From: Cupriavidus taiwanensis LMG 19424
GTDB lineage: Bacteria; Pseudomonadota; Gammaproteobacteria; Burkholderiales; Burkholderiaceae
DNA length: 64,000 nucleotides
Direction of reading: 5' to 3'
NCBI RefSeq assembly: GCF_000069785.1
Contig: NC_010530.1
Location: 242,001 to 306,000 of the forward strand
The notes under the pieces are model-generated. The model was not told the DNA's origin, did no database searches, and saw nothing but the letters and a program-made list of their open reading frames with translations. A program made the position numbers and the translations under genes. Positions 55,477 through 64,000 of the stretch are shown one piece after another (the first letter of the stretch is position 1; every line of letters starts with the position of its first letter).

Positions 55477-55590
55477 GGATGAATGTTCCGTTTTTTCGTC
55501 AGTTATCAACAAGTGACGAAAAAATGGAACATCAGGCCGAGAGATGGCCGCATGCCGCCCAAGCCGACTTGCACCCCGGACCTGTCGGTT

Positions 55591-55680
55591 GTCGTCCCCG
55601 CGAAGGCGGGGACCCAGTGTCTTTTTGTCTCTCGAAAGTACACTTCAAAGACGCTGGATTCCCGCCTTCGCGGGAATGAC
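55591..55680 (+). repeat. dRS3-like paired-hairpin repeat, copy 4
   Basis: Hairpin TCCCCGC-GAAG-GCGGGGA then TTCCCGC-CTTC-GCGGGAA, with an extra 22 bases between compared with copy 3. It lies between the convergent flhE and flgN genes and may serve as a transcript end. Confidence 0.82.
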
Positions 55681-55712
55681 AGTGGCATTTGCTTCTTGAG
55701 TCGTTCTAACGC

Positions 55713-56174
55713 TTACCCAGCCGCCAGACTAACCCCACCCACCCCCGCCGCCGCCTTCCCATCCTTCCCATACAACCCCGCATCCCCGCCACTATGCTGG
55801 CGCAGCGCCTGGATGGCTTCACGGGTAAAGTCGAGATGGGCGTCCACCACCGCCCCGTTGAGCGCATTGGCGTCACGCGCGGTGCGGGCGGCGAAGATCA
55901 GGCGGCGCCAGGCGTCGGCCACGGCCGGATCGACCTGGCGGCCTAGCAGTTGGCCTTCCGGGCCGGCGCGAAGCCCCAGCGCGCCCATCTGGGCTTCGCG
56001 GGCCTTGAGCTGGCGGGACAAAGCCTGGCCCAGTTCGACCTTGCGCGTCAGCAGTCCGCTCAGGGACTGGAAGTCGCCCCGCCTGAGGGCGTCGCGCTCT
56101 TCGGCGAGGAGTTGGCCGAAGGCCTGGATGCCTTCGGTTTCGCGCTGCAGGGACTGGATCAGGCTCTGGCTCAT
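55713..56174 (-). CDS. flgN: Flagellar chaperone FlgN
   Basis: A 153-residue cytosolic export chaperone for the hook-filament junction proteins FlgK and FlgL. The long helical start SLIQSLQRETEGIQAFGQLLAEERDALRRGDFQSLSGLLTRKVELGQALSRQLKAREAQMGALG is typical of FlgN. The tail is Gly/Ala-rich. It lies 5 bases downstream of flgM on the minus strand; flgA-flgM-flgN is the standard order. Identification rests on context as much as on sequence. Confidence 0.85.
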   Translation of the reverse strand: MSQSLIQSLQRETEGIQAFGQLLAEERDALRRGDFQSLSGLLTRKVELGQALSRQLKAREAQMGALGLRAGPEGQLLGRQVDPAVADAWRRLIFAARTARDANALNGAVVDAHLDFTREAIQALRQHSGGDAGLYGKDGKAAAGVGGVSLAAG

Positions 56175-56179
56175 GATGG

Positions 56180-56491
56180 CTATTTGGCGTCGGCCTGGCC
56201 GAGCTCGCGCAGGGTGGCGAGCAGGCCGTCGGCAATCTTGCCCGGGTCGATGCGGATCCGGCCTTCGGCGATGGCCTGGCGGATCTCTTCGACCTTGGCG
56301 GTATCGATATCGTCGTCAGCCGGCTGGGCCAGGCGGGCGCTGATGTCGCGCACCTGGGCGGCCAGCGGGCTGACGCTCAGGCCGGCGGACGGCGCGGCCG
56401 CGTCGGCGGCGGCCGGGGCGGCCTGGGGCCGGGCGGCGTCGCCAGCGGCGGCGTCGGCCGGGCGGGACGAGGTGGAGTGGTTGATCTTCAC
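56180..56491 (-). CDS. flgM: Anti-sigma-28 factor FlgM
   Basis: A 103-residue inhibitor of FliA that is exported through the finished hook. It starts MKINHSTSSRPADA with a long Ala/Pro-rich, probably unfolded N-terminal half. The C-terminal sigma-binding half reads DTAKVEEIRQAIAEGRIRIDPGKIADGLLATLRELG, the family signature. A sigma-28-like promoter lies about 30-55 bases upstream, which would let FliA raise the level of its own inhibitor. Confidence 0.93.
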   Translation of the reverse strand: MKINHSTSSRPADAAAGDAARPQAAPAAADAAAPSAGLSVSPLAAQVRDISARLAQPADDDIDTAKVEEIRQAIAEGRIRIDPGKIADGLLATLRELGQADAK

Positions 56492-56519
56492 GGGGCGATC
56501 CTTGCTGGTTTCCTATGGC

Positions 56520-56546
56520 ATTACGGACGCGCCGGCGAATTCTTTA
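56520..56546 (-). promoter_or_regulatory. Sigma-28-like promoter for flgM
   Basis: On the minus strand TAAA (56546-56543), exactly 15 bases, then TCCGTAAT (56527-56520). The consensus is TAAA-N15-GCCGATAA, so the minus-35 is perfect and the minus-10 partial. It would start transcription about 22 bases before the flgM ATG. Confidence 0.45.
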
Positions 56547-56654
56547 GGGCGCCTGGCGCCGATTCGCTGCACGGCGGCTGCGGCGGCATTTTCGCACGCC
56601 GCCTGCCCCGGGATTCCAGTCAATTCAGCCACGATTACGGCACCTGCTGCACGG

Positions 56655-57437
56655 TCACTGCAGCACGACGGTGTCGCCGCTGCGCACCAGGCCATTGACC
56701 ACCTGGCCGTTGCGCAGCCGTACCTGCACGGTATTGCCGGTGGCGGCGTCGGCCAGCACCTTGCCTTCGCTGGTGATCTGGAAGGCCGCGCCCTCGACCG
56801 CCACGGTGACGGTCTGGCCCTGGCGCACGGCGATGGCCTTGCGCAGCAGGTCGGTGCGCAGCGGCGAGCCGGCGGCGATGCGGTTGGCGGTGACGGCACC
56901 GGCAAGCTGCGCCGGGTCGGTAATCACCGCGCGCGGCAGCGCGCCAAGGTCGCCCTGGCGGATTTCGACATCGGCCTGGCCGACCGGCTCGCCCGCGCCC
57001 AGCGCGCGCGCGGCCACGTAATAGTCAGTCAGCACCGACACGCGTGCCTGCATGTAGCGCACCCAGGGCCGCTCGCCACCGCAGCGCACGCCTACCGAGA
57101 CGCGACCCCACGGCGAAGCGCCGGCGGGCAGGAACGGGTCCGGCGCGATGCATTCGGGCGCGCGCCCGCCTGACGGCGGCGCCACCTGCACGCTGACCTT
57201 GCCCGGCAGGCCGGCGGCCTGCTGCTGCAGGAAGCGCTCGACCGCCACGCGCGCGGGGTCTTCGGTGAACGGGCTGGCCGCGGCGTGGGCGGGGTTGCCG
57301 GCACCGTGCGCGGCCGGCGACTGCATGGCCACTGGCGCGACCTGCGCCGGCGCGGCGCCGGCGGCAGCAGGGATCGCCGCGCAGGCGACCAGCAGGGCGC
57401 GCGCCAGGCGGCGGGCGTTGCGGCAATTCGGTTTCAT
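56655..57437 (-). CDS. flgA: Flagellar P-ring assembly chaperone FlgA
   Basis: A 260-residue periplasmic protein that helps FlgI form the P ring. The signal peptide is about 1-28 (ARALLVACAAIPAAAGA). SAF-like domains follow, with VLTDYYVAARALGAGEPVGQADVEIRQGDLGALP and the C-terminal RTDLLRKAIAVRQGQTVTVAVEGAAFQITSEGKVLADAATGNTVQVRLRNGQVVNGLV typical of FlgA. The start at 57437 has GGGAAG upstream and puts the signal peptide at the very N-terminus; the frame 20 codons longer does not. Divergent from flgB. Confidence 0.93.
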   Translation of the reverse strand: MKPNCRNARRLARALLVACAAIPAAAGAAPAQVAPVAMQSPAAHGAGNPAHAAASPFTEDPARVAVERFLQQQAAGLPGKVSVQVAPPSGGRAPECIAPDPFLPAGASPWGRVSVGVRCGGERPWVRYMQARVSVLTDYYVAARALGAGEPVGQADVEIRQGDLGALPRAVITDPAQLAGAVTANRIAAGSPLRTDLLRKAIAVRQGQTVTVAVEGAAFQITSEGKVLADAATGNTVQVRLRNGQVVNGLVRSGDTVVLQ

Positions 57438-57671
57438 CTGGACTTCCCGGCAAGGACGGCGCACGGCCCCGTGACTGGCTGCGCGAGCCGTATACATCTG
57501 TCATCGGAGCCCATTGTAGGCAGCGCCTCGCGCGCGGGCGGGCCGAAATGCGCGGATTTCCCGTCCTTATTCATCCGATTGGCGTGACAGCTCCCCGCCT
57601 AAGATGCCAACCCTGAAGAAGCTACGTGCGCTCCGATTGCGGGAGCGCTTGCCCAGCAGGGGAGATGCCAG

Positions 57672-58079
57672 ATGATTGACAGACTTGATGCGGCGCTACG
57701 TTTCCAGCAGGAAGCGCTGAGCCTGCGCAACCAGCGGCAGTCGGTGATTGCCTCGAACATCGCGCACGCGGACACGCCCGGCTACAAGGCGCGCGACTTT
57801 GATTTCTCGAGCACGCTGGCGCAGACCGTCGAGCGCGGCCACCGCAACGAGGGCATGTCGCTGTCGACCACGTCGGTGCGCCACCTGCCCGCGCAGGCGC
57901 CGGGGCGCGAGGAATTCGACCTGGCCTACCGCATTCCGCTGCAGTCCAGCGTGGACGGCAACACCGTGGAAATGGACACCGAACGCGTGGCCTTCGCCGA
58001 CAACGCCGTGCACTTCGAGTCCGGCCTGACGGTGATGAATTCCAAGATCAAGACCATGCTGGCCGCGATCCAGCAGTAA
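57672..58079 (+). CDS. flgB: Flagellar proximal rod protein FlgB
   Basis: A 135-residue rod subunit. It has FQQEALSLRNQRQSVIASNIAHADTPGYKARDFDFSSTLAQTV, the FlgB version of the N-terminal rod motif, and lacks the central domain of later rod proteins. AGGGGAGA at 57658-57665 precedes the ATG. First gene of the flgBCDEFGHI operon. Confidence 0.95.
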   Translation: MIDRLDAALRFQQEALSLRNQRQSVIASNIAHADTPGYKARDFDFSSTLAQTVERGHRNEGMSLSTTSVRHLPAQAPGREEFDLAYRIPLQSSVDGNTVEMDTERVAFADNAVHFESGLTVMNSKIKTMLAAIQQ

Positions 58080-58094
58080 CCGGGGAGCGAACCC

Positions 58095-58502
58095 ATGCCG
58101 GCAATGAACATCTTCGACGTCGCGGGCTCGGCCATGGCCGCGCAGTCGCAGCGCATGAACGTGACCGCGTCCAACCTGGCCAACGCCGACAGCGTGGTCA
58201 GTCCGGACGGGCAGGCCTACCGCGCCAAGCAGGTGGTATTCGGCATGGCGCCCACGCCGGGACAGACCGATATCGGCGGCGTGCAGGTGCAAGGCGTGAG
58301 CGAGGATCCGTCGCCCCCGCGCATGGTGCACAACCCCACGCATCCGATGGCCAATGCGCAGGGCTATGTGGTGATGCCCAACGTCAACCCGGTGGAGGAG
58401 ATGGTCAACATGATCTCGGCCTCGCGTTCCTACCAGGCCAATGTGGAAGTGCTCAACACCGCCAAGAACATGATGCTCAAGACGCTGACGATCGGCCAGT
58501 AA
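58095..58502 (+). CDS. flgC: Flagellar proximal rod protein FlgC
   Basis: A 135-residue rod subunit: [46 protein letters not shown] at the start and [37 protein letters not shown] at the end, both typical of FlgC. ATG 58095 has GGGGAG upstream; ATG 58104 (MNIFD) is the alternative. Confidence 0.95.
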   Translation: MPAMNIFDVAGSAMAAQSQRMNVTASNLANADSVVSPDGQAYRAKQVVFGMAPTPGQTDIGGVQVQGVSEDPSPPRMVHNPTHPMANAQGYVVMPNVNPVEEMVNMISASRSYQANVEVLNTAKNMMLKTLTIGQ

Positions 58503-58560
58503 AACGCCCCGGCCCATCACGGCAACGGCTCCATCCGCACCTCGCACACAAGCAACTGAC

Positions 58561-59226
58561 ATGACCACCACCCCACCGGTAGGCAGCAACACGCAAGGCA
58601 TCAACGACGCGCTCAAGAGCGGCAGCGCCAGCGCGTCCGAGCTCCAGAACAACTTCCTGACCATGCTCGTCACGCAGATGAACAACCAGGACCCGCTCAA
58701 CCCGATGGACAACGCGCAGCTGACCTCGCAGCTGGCGCAGATCAGCACGGTCAGCGGCATGCAGACCATGAACGCGACGCTGTCGCAGCTGCTGGGGCAA
58801 GTCAGCGCCAGCCGCGCGATGGATTCGGCCGCGCTGATCGGCCGTACCGTGATGGTGCCGGGCAAGCAGGTCGCGGTGGAAGGCGGCGTGCCGGGCAAGA
58901 TCGGCGTGGACCTGCCGTCGACCGCGGATGCGGTCACCGTCGACGTGCTCGACAAGGACGGCAACGTGGTCCGCACCATCGACATGAAGGGCCAGACCGC
59001 GGGCGTGCACAACATTGCGTGGGACGGCAAGAACAACGCCGGCGTGGCCGTGGCCGACGGCGACTACACCTTCAAGGTGACCGCCACCGCCAACGGCACC
59101 TCGGTGCAGCCGGTGGCGCTGGTGTACGGCAAGGTCGAGAGCATCAGCGGCGACGCCAGCGGCGTGCTGGTGGACCTGGGCGATGGCCAGACCGCCAATG
59201 TCGACGACGTGCGCCGCATTCTGTAA
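58561..59226 (+). CDS. flgD: Flagellar hook-capping protein FlgD
   Basis: A 221-residue scaffold protein that caps the growing hook. The N-terminal LQNNFLTMLVTQMNNQDPLNPMDNAQLTSQLAQISTVSGMQTMN (about 22-65) is the FlgD signature. The Ig-like and tudor-like part (about 90-205) includes VDVLDKDGNVVRTIDMKGQTAGVHNIAWDGKNNAGVAVADGDYTFKVTA. Normal length. Confidence 0.95.
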   Translation: MTTTPPVGSNTQGINDALKSGSASASELQNNFLTMLVTQMNNQDPLNPMDNAQLTSQLAQISTVSGMQTMNATLSQLLGQVSASRAMDSAALIGRTVMVPGKQVAVEGGVPGKIGVDLPSTADAVTVDVLDKDGNVVRTIDMKGQTAGVHNIAWDGKNNAGVAVADGDYTFKVTATANGTSVQPVALVYGKVESISGDASGVLVDLGDGQTANVDDVRRIL

Positions 59227-59294
59227 TACGCAGGTGCCGGCAGCGCGGGGGCGCCAACCGGCTTCAACCATAGCCTAGATAAAAGGAAGCAATC

Positions 59295-60539
59295 ATGGGT
59301 TTCGGTCAAGGGGTAAGCGGCCTGAACGCCGCCGCGTCCAACCTGGACGTGATCGGCAACAACATCGCCAACGCCAACACGGTTGGCTACAAGCAATCGG
59401 CCGCGCAGTTCGCCGACGTCTACGCGGGCACCAAGATCGGCCTGGGCGTGCGCGTGAACTCGGTGGTGCAGTCGTTCAACCAGGGCAATATCGAGGCCTC
59501 GGGCCGGTCCCTGGACGTGGCCATCACCAACGGCAACGGCTTCTTCCGCCTGACCAGCCCGGAAGGCGCGGTCTACTACTCGCGCAACGGCCAGTTCCAG
59601 CGCCAGGAAGACGGCCGCATCACCAATATGCAGGGCCTGCAGGTGACCGGCTATCCGGCGGGCGTGGCCGGCGGCGCCGGCGTGCAGCCGCAGCCGCTGG
59701 TGATCAGCAACGCGCAGATGGAGCCGCGCGCCACCAGCAGCATCACCGCCAAGTTCCAGCTCGATTCGCGCGCCACGGTGCCGACTCAGGCCTTTGCCAG
59801 CTCGGCCGGCTCGCCGCCGACCAGCAACATGTTCAACTACAGCACTGCGATCAACGTCTATGACTCGCTGGGCAACAAGCAGCAGCTGATGGCGTACTTC
59901 GCCAAGGTGGCGGATTCGGCCGTGGCCCCGGTCCATCCCACCGTGGCGGGCGGCACCGACTGGCAGATGTACGTGACCGACGTCAACGGCAACGCGGTCG
60001 GCGGCGCGCCGGTCACGCTGGCGTTCGACAACGCGGGTGCGCTGCAATCGCCCGCTGCCGGCGCCGTGACGCTGACCCAGCCGGCCGTCAACGGCGCGCA
60101 GGCCATGGCGATGAAGCTGGACCTGAGCGGCACCACCCAGTTTGGCGCCGACAACGACGTCAAGCAACTCAGCCAGAACGGCTATACCTCGGGCAGCCTG
60201 CTGGGCTTCTCGGTGAATGGCGACGGCACCATCACCGGCAACTATTCCAACGAGCAGACCAAGCCGCTGGGCCAGATCGTGATGGCCGCGTTCGGCAACG
60301 TCGAAGGCCTGAAGCCGGAGGGCGACAACGTGTGGTCCGCCACCGGCTCGTCCGGCCAGCCGCTGCTCGGCGTGGCCGGCGGCAGCCTGGGCACGCTGCG
60401 CTCGAACGCGGTGGAAGCTTCCAACGTGGACCTGTCCGGCCAGCTGGTGAACCTGATCGTGGCCCAGCGCAACTACCAGGCCAACGCGCAGACCATCAAG
60501 GCGCAGGACACGGTCATGCAGACCCTGGTCAACCTGTGA
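59295..60539 (+). CDS. flgE: Flagellar hook protein FlgE
   Basis: A 414-residue hook subunit. The N-terminal rod motif is SGLNAAASNLDVIGNNIANANTVGYKQSAAQFADVYAG. The central D1/D2 domains are about 100-330. The C-terminal helix is LRSNAVEASNVDLSGQLVNLIVAQRNYQANAQTIKAQDTVMQTLVNL. Length is in the usual 400-residue range. AAGGAAG (59283-59289) precedes the ATG. Confidence 0.95.
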   Translation: MGFGQGVSGLNAAASNLDVIGNNIANANTVGYKQSAAQFADVYAGTKIGLGVRVNSVVQSFNQGNIEASGRSLDVAITNGNGFFRLTSPEGAVYYSRNGQFQRQEDGRITNMQGLQVTGYPAGVAGGAGVQPQPLVISNAQMEPRATSSITAKFQLDSRATVPTQAFASSAGSPPTSNMFNYSTAINVYDSLGNKQQLMAYFAKVADSAVAPVHPTVAGGTDWQMYVTDVNGNAVGGAPVTLAFDNAGALQSPAAGAVTLTQPAVNGAQAMAMKLDLSGTTQFGADNDVKQLSQNGYTSGSLLGFSVNGDGTITGNYSNEQTKPLGQIVMAAFGNVEGLKPEGDNVWSATGSSGQPLLGVAGGSLGTLRSNAVEASNVDLSGQLVNLIVAQRNYQANAQTIKAQDTVMQTLVNL

Positions 60540-60565
60540 CCGCCACGCTGATCTGAGCCGCCGCC

Positions 60566-61309
60566 ATGGACCGCATGATCTACACCGCCCTGTCGGGCGC
60601 CAAGCAGATACTCGACCAGCAAGCGGCGGTATCGAACAACCTCGCCAACGTTTCGACGCCGGCCTTCCGCGCCCAGGTCAACCTGTACCGCGCGGTGCCG
60701 GTGGTCGGGCCGGAGGCCGGCACGCGCGCCTTCACGCTGGCGTCCACGCCGGGCGCCGACATGCGCGCCGGCCCGCTGACCTACACCGGCCGCGCGCTCG
60801 ACGTGGCGCTGCAGGGCAATGGCTGGCTGGTGGTGCAGGCGCCGGACGGCAGCGAGGCTTATACCCGTGCCGGCGCGCTGCAGGTGGCGCAGGACGGCCA
60901 GGTGCAGACCATCTCCGGCCTGCCGGTGATGGGCGACGGTGGTCCGCTGGCGGTGCCGCCCGGCTCGCAGGTGACCATCGGCACCGACGGCACCATCACC
61001 GCGCGCGGCCCGGGCGAAGCCTCGGCCGGCCTGGCGCAGGTGGGCCGGCTGCGTGTGGTCAATCCGCCCAACGATGCCATTGCCCGCAGCGATGACGGCC
61101 TGTTCCGCCTGCGTCCCGGCGCGCAGCCGCTCGAGGCCGATCCCACCGTGCGCGTGATCTCCGGCGCGCTGGAAGGCAGCAACGTCAACCCGACCGAAGC
61201 CATGGTCGAGATGATCGCCAACGCGCGCCGCTTCGAGATGCAGATGAAGATGATCCAGGGCGCCGACGGCAACGAGCAGCGCGCCAACCAGCTGCTCTCG
61301 ACCAACTGA
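60566..61309 (+). CDS. flgF: Flagellar proximal rod protein FlgF
   Basis: A 247-residue rod subunit. It starts [46 protein letters not shown], the FlgF variant, and ends [48 protein letters not shown] with the ARRFEMQMK block shared by FlgF and FlgG. Normal length. Confidence 0.95.
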   Translation: MDRMIYTALSGAKQILDQQAAVSNNLANVSTPAFRAQVNLYRAVPVVGPEAGTRAFTLASTPGADMRAGPLTYTGRALDVALQGNGWLVVQAPDGSEAYTRAGALQVAQDGQVQTISGLPVMGDGGPLAVPPGSQVTIGTDGTITARGPGEASAGLAQVGRLRVVNPPNDAIARSDDGLFRLRPGAQPLEADPTVRVISGALEGSNVNPTEAMVEMIANARRFEMQMKMIQGADGNEQRANQLLSTN

Positions 61310-61372
61310 ACCGAATGACCGGCCGGCACGGCGTCACCGTGCCGGCCTCCCAGCACCTACGCAAGGACCCAC

Positions 61373-62158
61373 ATGATCCGCTCTCTCTGGATTGCCAAGA
61401 CCGGCCTCGATGCGCAGCAGACGCAGATGGACGTGATCTCGAACAACCTGGCCAACGTGTCGACCAACGGCTTCAAGCGCGGGCGCGCGGTGTTCGAGGA
61501 ACTGATGTACCAGACCATCCGCCAGCCCGGCGCGCTGTCGTCAGACCAGACCACGCTGCCCTCGGGCATGCAGCTGGGCACCGGCGTGCGCCCGGTGGCG
61601 ACCGAGCGCATCCACACCCAGGGCAATCCGCAGCAGACCGGCAATGCCAAGGACGTCGCCATCCTGGGCCAGGGCTTCTTCCAGGTGGCGCTGCCCGACG
61701 GCACCACCGCCTATACCCGCGACGGCTCGTTCCAGGTGGACCAGAACGGCCAGCTGGTTACGTCCAGCGGCTTCGTGATCCAGCCGGCCATCACCATCCC
61801 GGCCAACACGCTGTCGATGACCATCGGCCGCGACGGCACGGTGTCGGTGACGCAGCCGGGCTCCAGCGCCAATGTGCAGGTCGGGCAGCTGCAGCTGGCC
61901 ACCTTCATGAACCCGGCCGGCCTGGAAAGCATGGGCGAGAACCTGTACGTGCAGACCGACGCCTCGGGCGCGCCCAACACCACCGTGCCGGGCCTGAACG
62001 GCGCGGGCGTGGTGCAGCAGAACTATGTCGAGGCGTCCAACGTGAACGTGGTCGAGGAACTGGTCAGCATGATCCAGACGCAGCGCGCGTACGAGATCAA
62101 CAGCAAGGCGGTGCAGGCCTCCGACCAGATGCTGCAGCGCCTGGCGCAACTGGGTTGA
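61373..62158 (+). CDS. flgG: Flagellar distal rod protein FlgG
   Basis: A 261-residue distal rod subunit. [53 protein letters not shown] is diagnostic, as is the end [43 protein letters not shown]. The length is standard for FlgG (about 260). flgH starts a few bases after its stop. Confidence 0.96.
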   Translation: MIRSLWIAKTGLDAQQTQMDVISNNLANVSTNGFKRGRAVFEELMYQTIRQPGALSSDQTTLPSGMQLGTGVRPVATERIHTQGNPQQTGNAKDVAILGQGFFQVALPDGTTAYTRDGSFQVDQNGQLVTSSGFVIQPAITIPANTLSMTIGRDGTVSVTQPGSSANVQVGQLQLATFMNPAGLESMGENLYVQTDASGAPNTTVPGLNGAGVVQQNYVEASNVNVVEELVSMIQTQRAYEINSKAVQASDQMLQRLAQLG

Positions 62159-62163
62159 CTGTT

Positions 62164-62868
62164 ATGAACATGGCCAACTTGCTTTCCCGCCTGGGCGCGC
62201 GTGCGCTGGTTTGCCTGGCCGGCGTGGCAATGCTGGCCGCCAGCGGCTGCGCGCTGATGCCGCGCGAGCCGCTGGTGCAGATGCCGACCACGGCGCGCGC
62301 CGAGCCGCGCCCGATAGGCCCGGCCTCGGGCTCGATCTTCCAGTCGTCGTACGCCGGCAATCCGCTGTTCGAGGACCGCCGCCCGCGCAACGTGGGCGAT
62401 ATCCTGACCATCCTGATCACCGAGAACGTCAACGCCAGCAAGAACTCGGGCACCAACACCAGTCGCACCGGCAACGCCGCGCTGGCGTTCGACTCGGTGC
62501 CGCGCGCGCTGGGCGGCCTGTTCGGCACCAGCCAGAACGCCAACATCAACGGCGCCAACACCATGAAGGCCAGCGGCGGCGCCAGCGCGGCCAATACCTT
62601 CAACGGCACCATCACCGTGACCGTGCTGGAAGTGCTGGCCAACGGCAACCTGGTGGTCTCCGGCGAAAAGCAGATGGCGATCAACCAGGGCGCCGAGTTC
62701 ATCCGTTTCTCGGGGGTGGTCAATCCCCGCACCATCACCGGCGACAACGCCGTGCTGTCGACGCAGGTCGCCGATGCGCGCATCGAATACACCGCCAAGG
62801 GCGTGATCGACGAAGCGCAGAACATGGGCTGGCTGCAGCGCTTCTTCCTCAATGTTTCTCCGTTCTGA
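62164..62868 (+). CDS. flgH: Flagellar L-ring lipoprotein FlgH
   Basis: A 234-residue outer-membrane lipoprotein forming the L ring. Signal with lipobox: [15 protein letters not shown], cysteine near residue 29. The [51 protein letters not shown] and [22 protein letters not shown] segments are family hallmarks. The end reads [13 protein letters not shown]. The start at 62164 is 5 bases after the flgG stop. Confidence 0.95.
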   Translation: MNMANLLSRLGARALVCLAGVAMLAASGCALMPREPLVQMPTTARAEPRPIGPASGSIFQSSYAGNPLFEDRRPRNVGDILTILITENVNASKNSGTNTSRTGNAALAFDSVPRALGGLFGTSQNANINGANTMKASGGASAANTFNGTITVTVLEVLANGNLVVSGEKQMAINQGAEFIRFSGVVNPRTITGDNAVLSTQVADARIEYTAKGVIDEAQNMGWLQRFFLNVSPF

Positions 62869-62875
62869 CCGCGCC

Positions 62876-64000
62876 ATGTCTGCCCAGATGCTCGCTCGTT
62901 TCCTGTCCCGCCTGCTGCGGCTGACCATGGTCAGCCTGGCGCTGGGCGTGGCCTTCGGCGCCTTCGCCACCGGTGCCAAGGCCGAGCGCCTGAAGAACCT
63001 GGCCACCTTCCAGGGCGTGCGCGACAACCCGCTGGTCGGCTACGGCCTGGTGGTGGGGCTGGATAACACCGGCGACCAGACCATGCAGACGCCGTTCACC
63101 ACGCAGAGCCTGACCAACATGCTCTCGCAGCTGGGGATCACGCTGCCCGCCGGCAAGAACATGCAGCTGAAGAACGTGGCGGCGGTCATGGTCACGGCTA
63201 CGCTGCCGGCGTTCGCGCAGCCCGGCAGCCAGCTGGACGTGGTGGTGTCGTCGATGGGCAATGCCAAGAGCCTGCGCGGCGGCACGCTGCTGATGACGCC
63301 GCTCAAGGGCGCCGACGGCCAGGTCTACGCGATCGCCCAGGGCAACATGCTGGTGGGCGGCGCGGGCGCTTCGGCCAACGGCAGCAAGGTGCAGATCAAC
63401 CAGCTGGCGGTGGGGCGCATCGCCAACGGCGCCATCGTCGAACGCGCGGTTGCGCCGTTCCAGCCCGATGGCGGCGTGCTCAACCTGGAGCTGAAGGACA
63501 CGGATTTCGGCACCGCCGAGCGCGTGGTCGAAGCCATCAACCGCAACATGGGCGGCGGCGTGGCCGCGGCGCTCGACGGGCGCGTGGTGCAGGTGCGCGC
63601 GCCGGCATCGCCGGCGGCGCGCGTGGGCTTCCTGGCCCGCATCGAGAATATCGACGTGACGCCGGCGAAGGCCGCGGCCAAGGTGATCCTGAACGCCCGC
63701 ACCGGCTCCATCGTGATGAACCAGGCCGTGACCGTGGAAGACTGCGCGGTGGCGCACGGCAACCTGTCGGTGGTGATCAACACGCAACCGGTGATCAGCC
63801 AGCCCGCGCCGTTCAGCGACGGCCAGACCGTGGTGGCGCCGGTGTCGCAGATCGACATGCGGCAGCAGGGCGGCTCGCTGCAGATCGTCAAGGCGGGCGC
63901 CTCGCTGGCCGCGGTGGTCAAGGGGCTTAACGCGCTGGGCGCGACCCCGGCCGACCTGCAGACCATCCTGGAAGCGATGCGTGCGGCGGGTGCGCTGCGC
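62876..64000 (+). CDS. flgI: Flagellar P-ring protein FlgI (3' end outside window)
   Basis: 375 residues are present, running off the window end in the reading frame; only a few residues should be missing. The signal peptide is about 1-36 ([23 protein letters not shown]), then [33 protein letters not shown], the invariant start of mature FlgI. The end [10 protein letters not shown] is the usual C-terminal region. It forms the periplasmic P ring with help from FlgA. An ATG four codons later (62888) is an alternative start. Confidence 0.95.
   Translation, partial: MSAQMLARFLSRLLRLTMVSLALGVAFGAFATGAKAERLKNLATFQGVRDNPLVGYGLVVGLDNTGDQTMQTPFTTQSLTNMLSQLGITLPAGKNMQLKNVAAVMVTATLPAFAQPGSQLDVVVSSMGNAKSLRGGTLLMTPLKGADGQVYAIAQGNMLVGGAGASANGSKVQINQLAVGRIANGAIVERAVAPFQPDGGVLNLELKDTDFGTAERVVEAINRNMGGGVAAALDGRVVQVRAPASPAARVGFLARIENIDVTPAKAAAKVILNARTGSIVMNQAVTVEDCAVAHGNLSVVINTQPVISQPAPFSDGQTVVAPVSQIDMRQQGGSLQIVKAGASLAAVVKGLNALGATPADLQTILEAMRAAGALR

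Overview
The window is high-GC DNA (roughly two-thirds G+C in the backbone) whose gene order and protein types point to a betaproteobacterium of the Burkholderiales, most likely Cupriavidus/Ralstonia. The indicators are FlhDC-controlled flagella, a motAB-cheA-cheW-cheR-cheD-cheB-cheY-cheZ cluster, flhB-flhA-flhF-flhG-fliA-flhE, and divergent flgNMA / flgBCDEFGHI. This assignment is inference from protein recall; no database search was possible.

Layout. (1) 1-6.1 kb: a sugar-acid type catabolic cluster (PdxA-like dehydrogenase end, enolase-superfamily dehydratase, LysR regulator, IlvD/Edd-type dehydratase, MFS permease). (2) 6.1-13.5 kb: mixed housekeeping genes (GNAT, lipoprotein hydrolase, PadR, nitronate monooxygenase, SnoaL-like, a catalytically degraded tyrosine-recombinase homologue, galE). 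(3) 13.5-34 kb: H-NS protein, three chemoreceptors, an EAL protein, two CheW, flhDC, motAB and the full che operon. (4) 34-45.4 kb: an accessory island between cheZ and the rest of the flagellar genes, visibly lower in GC and with different codon use. It carries a strongly folded leader in front of a short orphan gene, a very large NERD/pseudokinase/kinase/SF1-helicase protein with a winged-helix partner, a NucS-like nuclease, a DUF5677-like protein and a HEPN-like protein. (5) 45.4-47.8 kb: SnoaL-like gene and isocitrate lyase with a perfect palindromic operator. (6) 47.8-64 kb: flagellar export, placement and sigma-28 genes, then the flg rod/hook operon, cut off in flgI.

How it works together: FlhD/FlhC (24.4-25.3 kb) should switch on the flagellar hierarchy. 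FlhA/FlhB form the export gate, FlhF/FlhG control placement or number, FliA transcribes late genes until held by FlgM, and FlgN chaperones hook-filament junction proteins. Receptors signal through CheW and CheA to CheY, with CheZ as phosphatase and CheR/CheB/CheD for adaptation. Four copies of a dRS3-like paired-hairpin repeat are scattered between genes, two of them inside the che operon.

The best candidates for something undescribed are the kinase-helicase locus (34.9-41.5 kb) and the folded leader at 34.15-34.31 kb, which can form mutually exclusive long helices.
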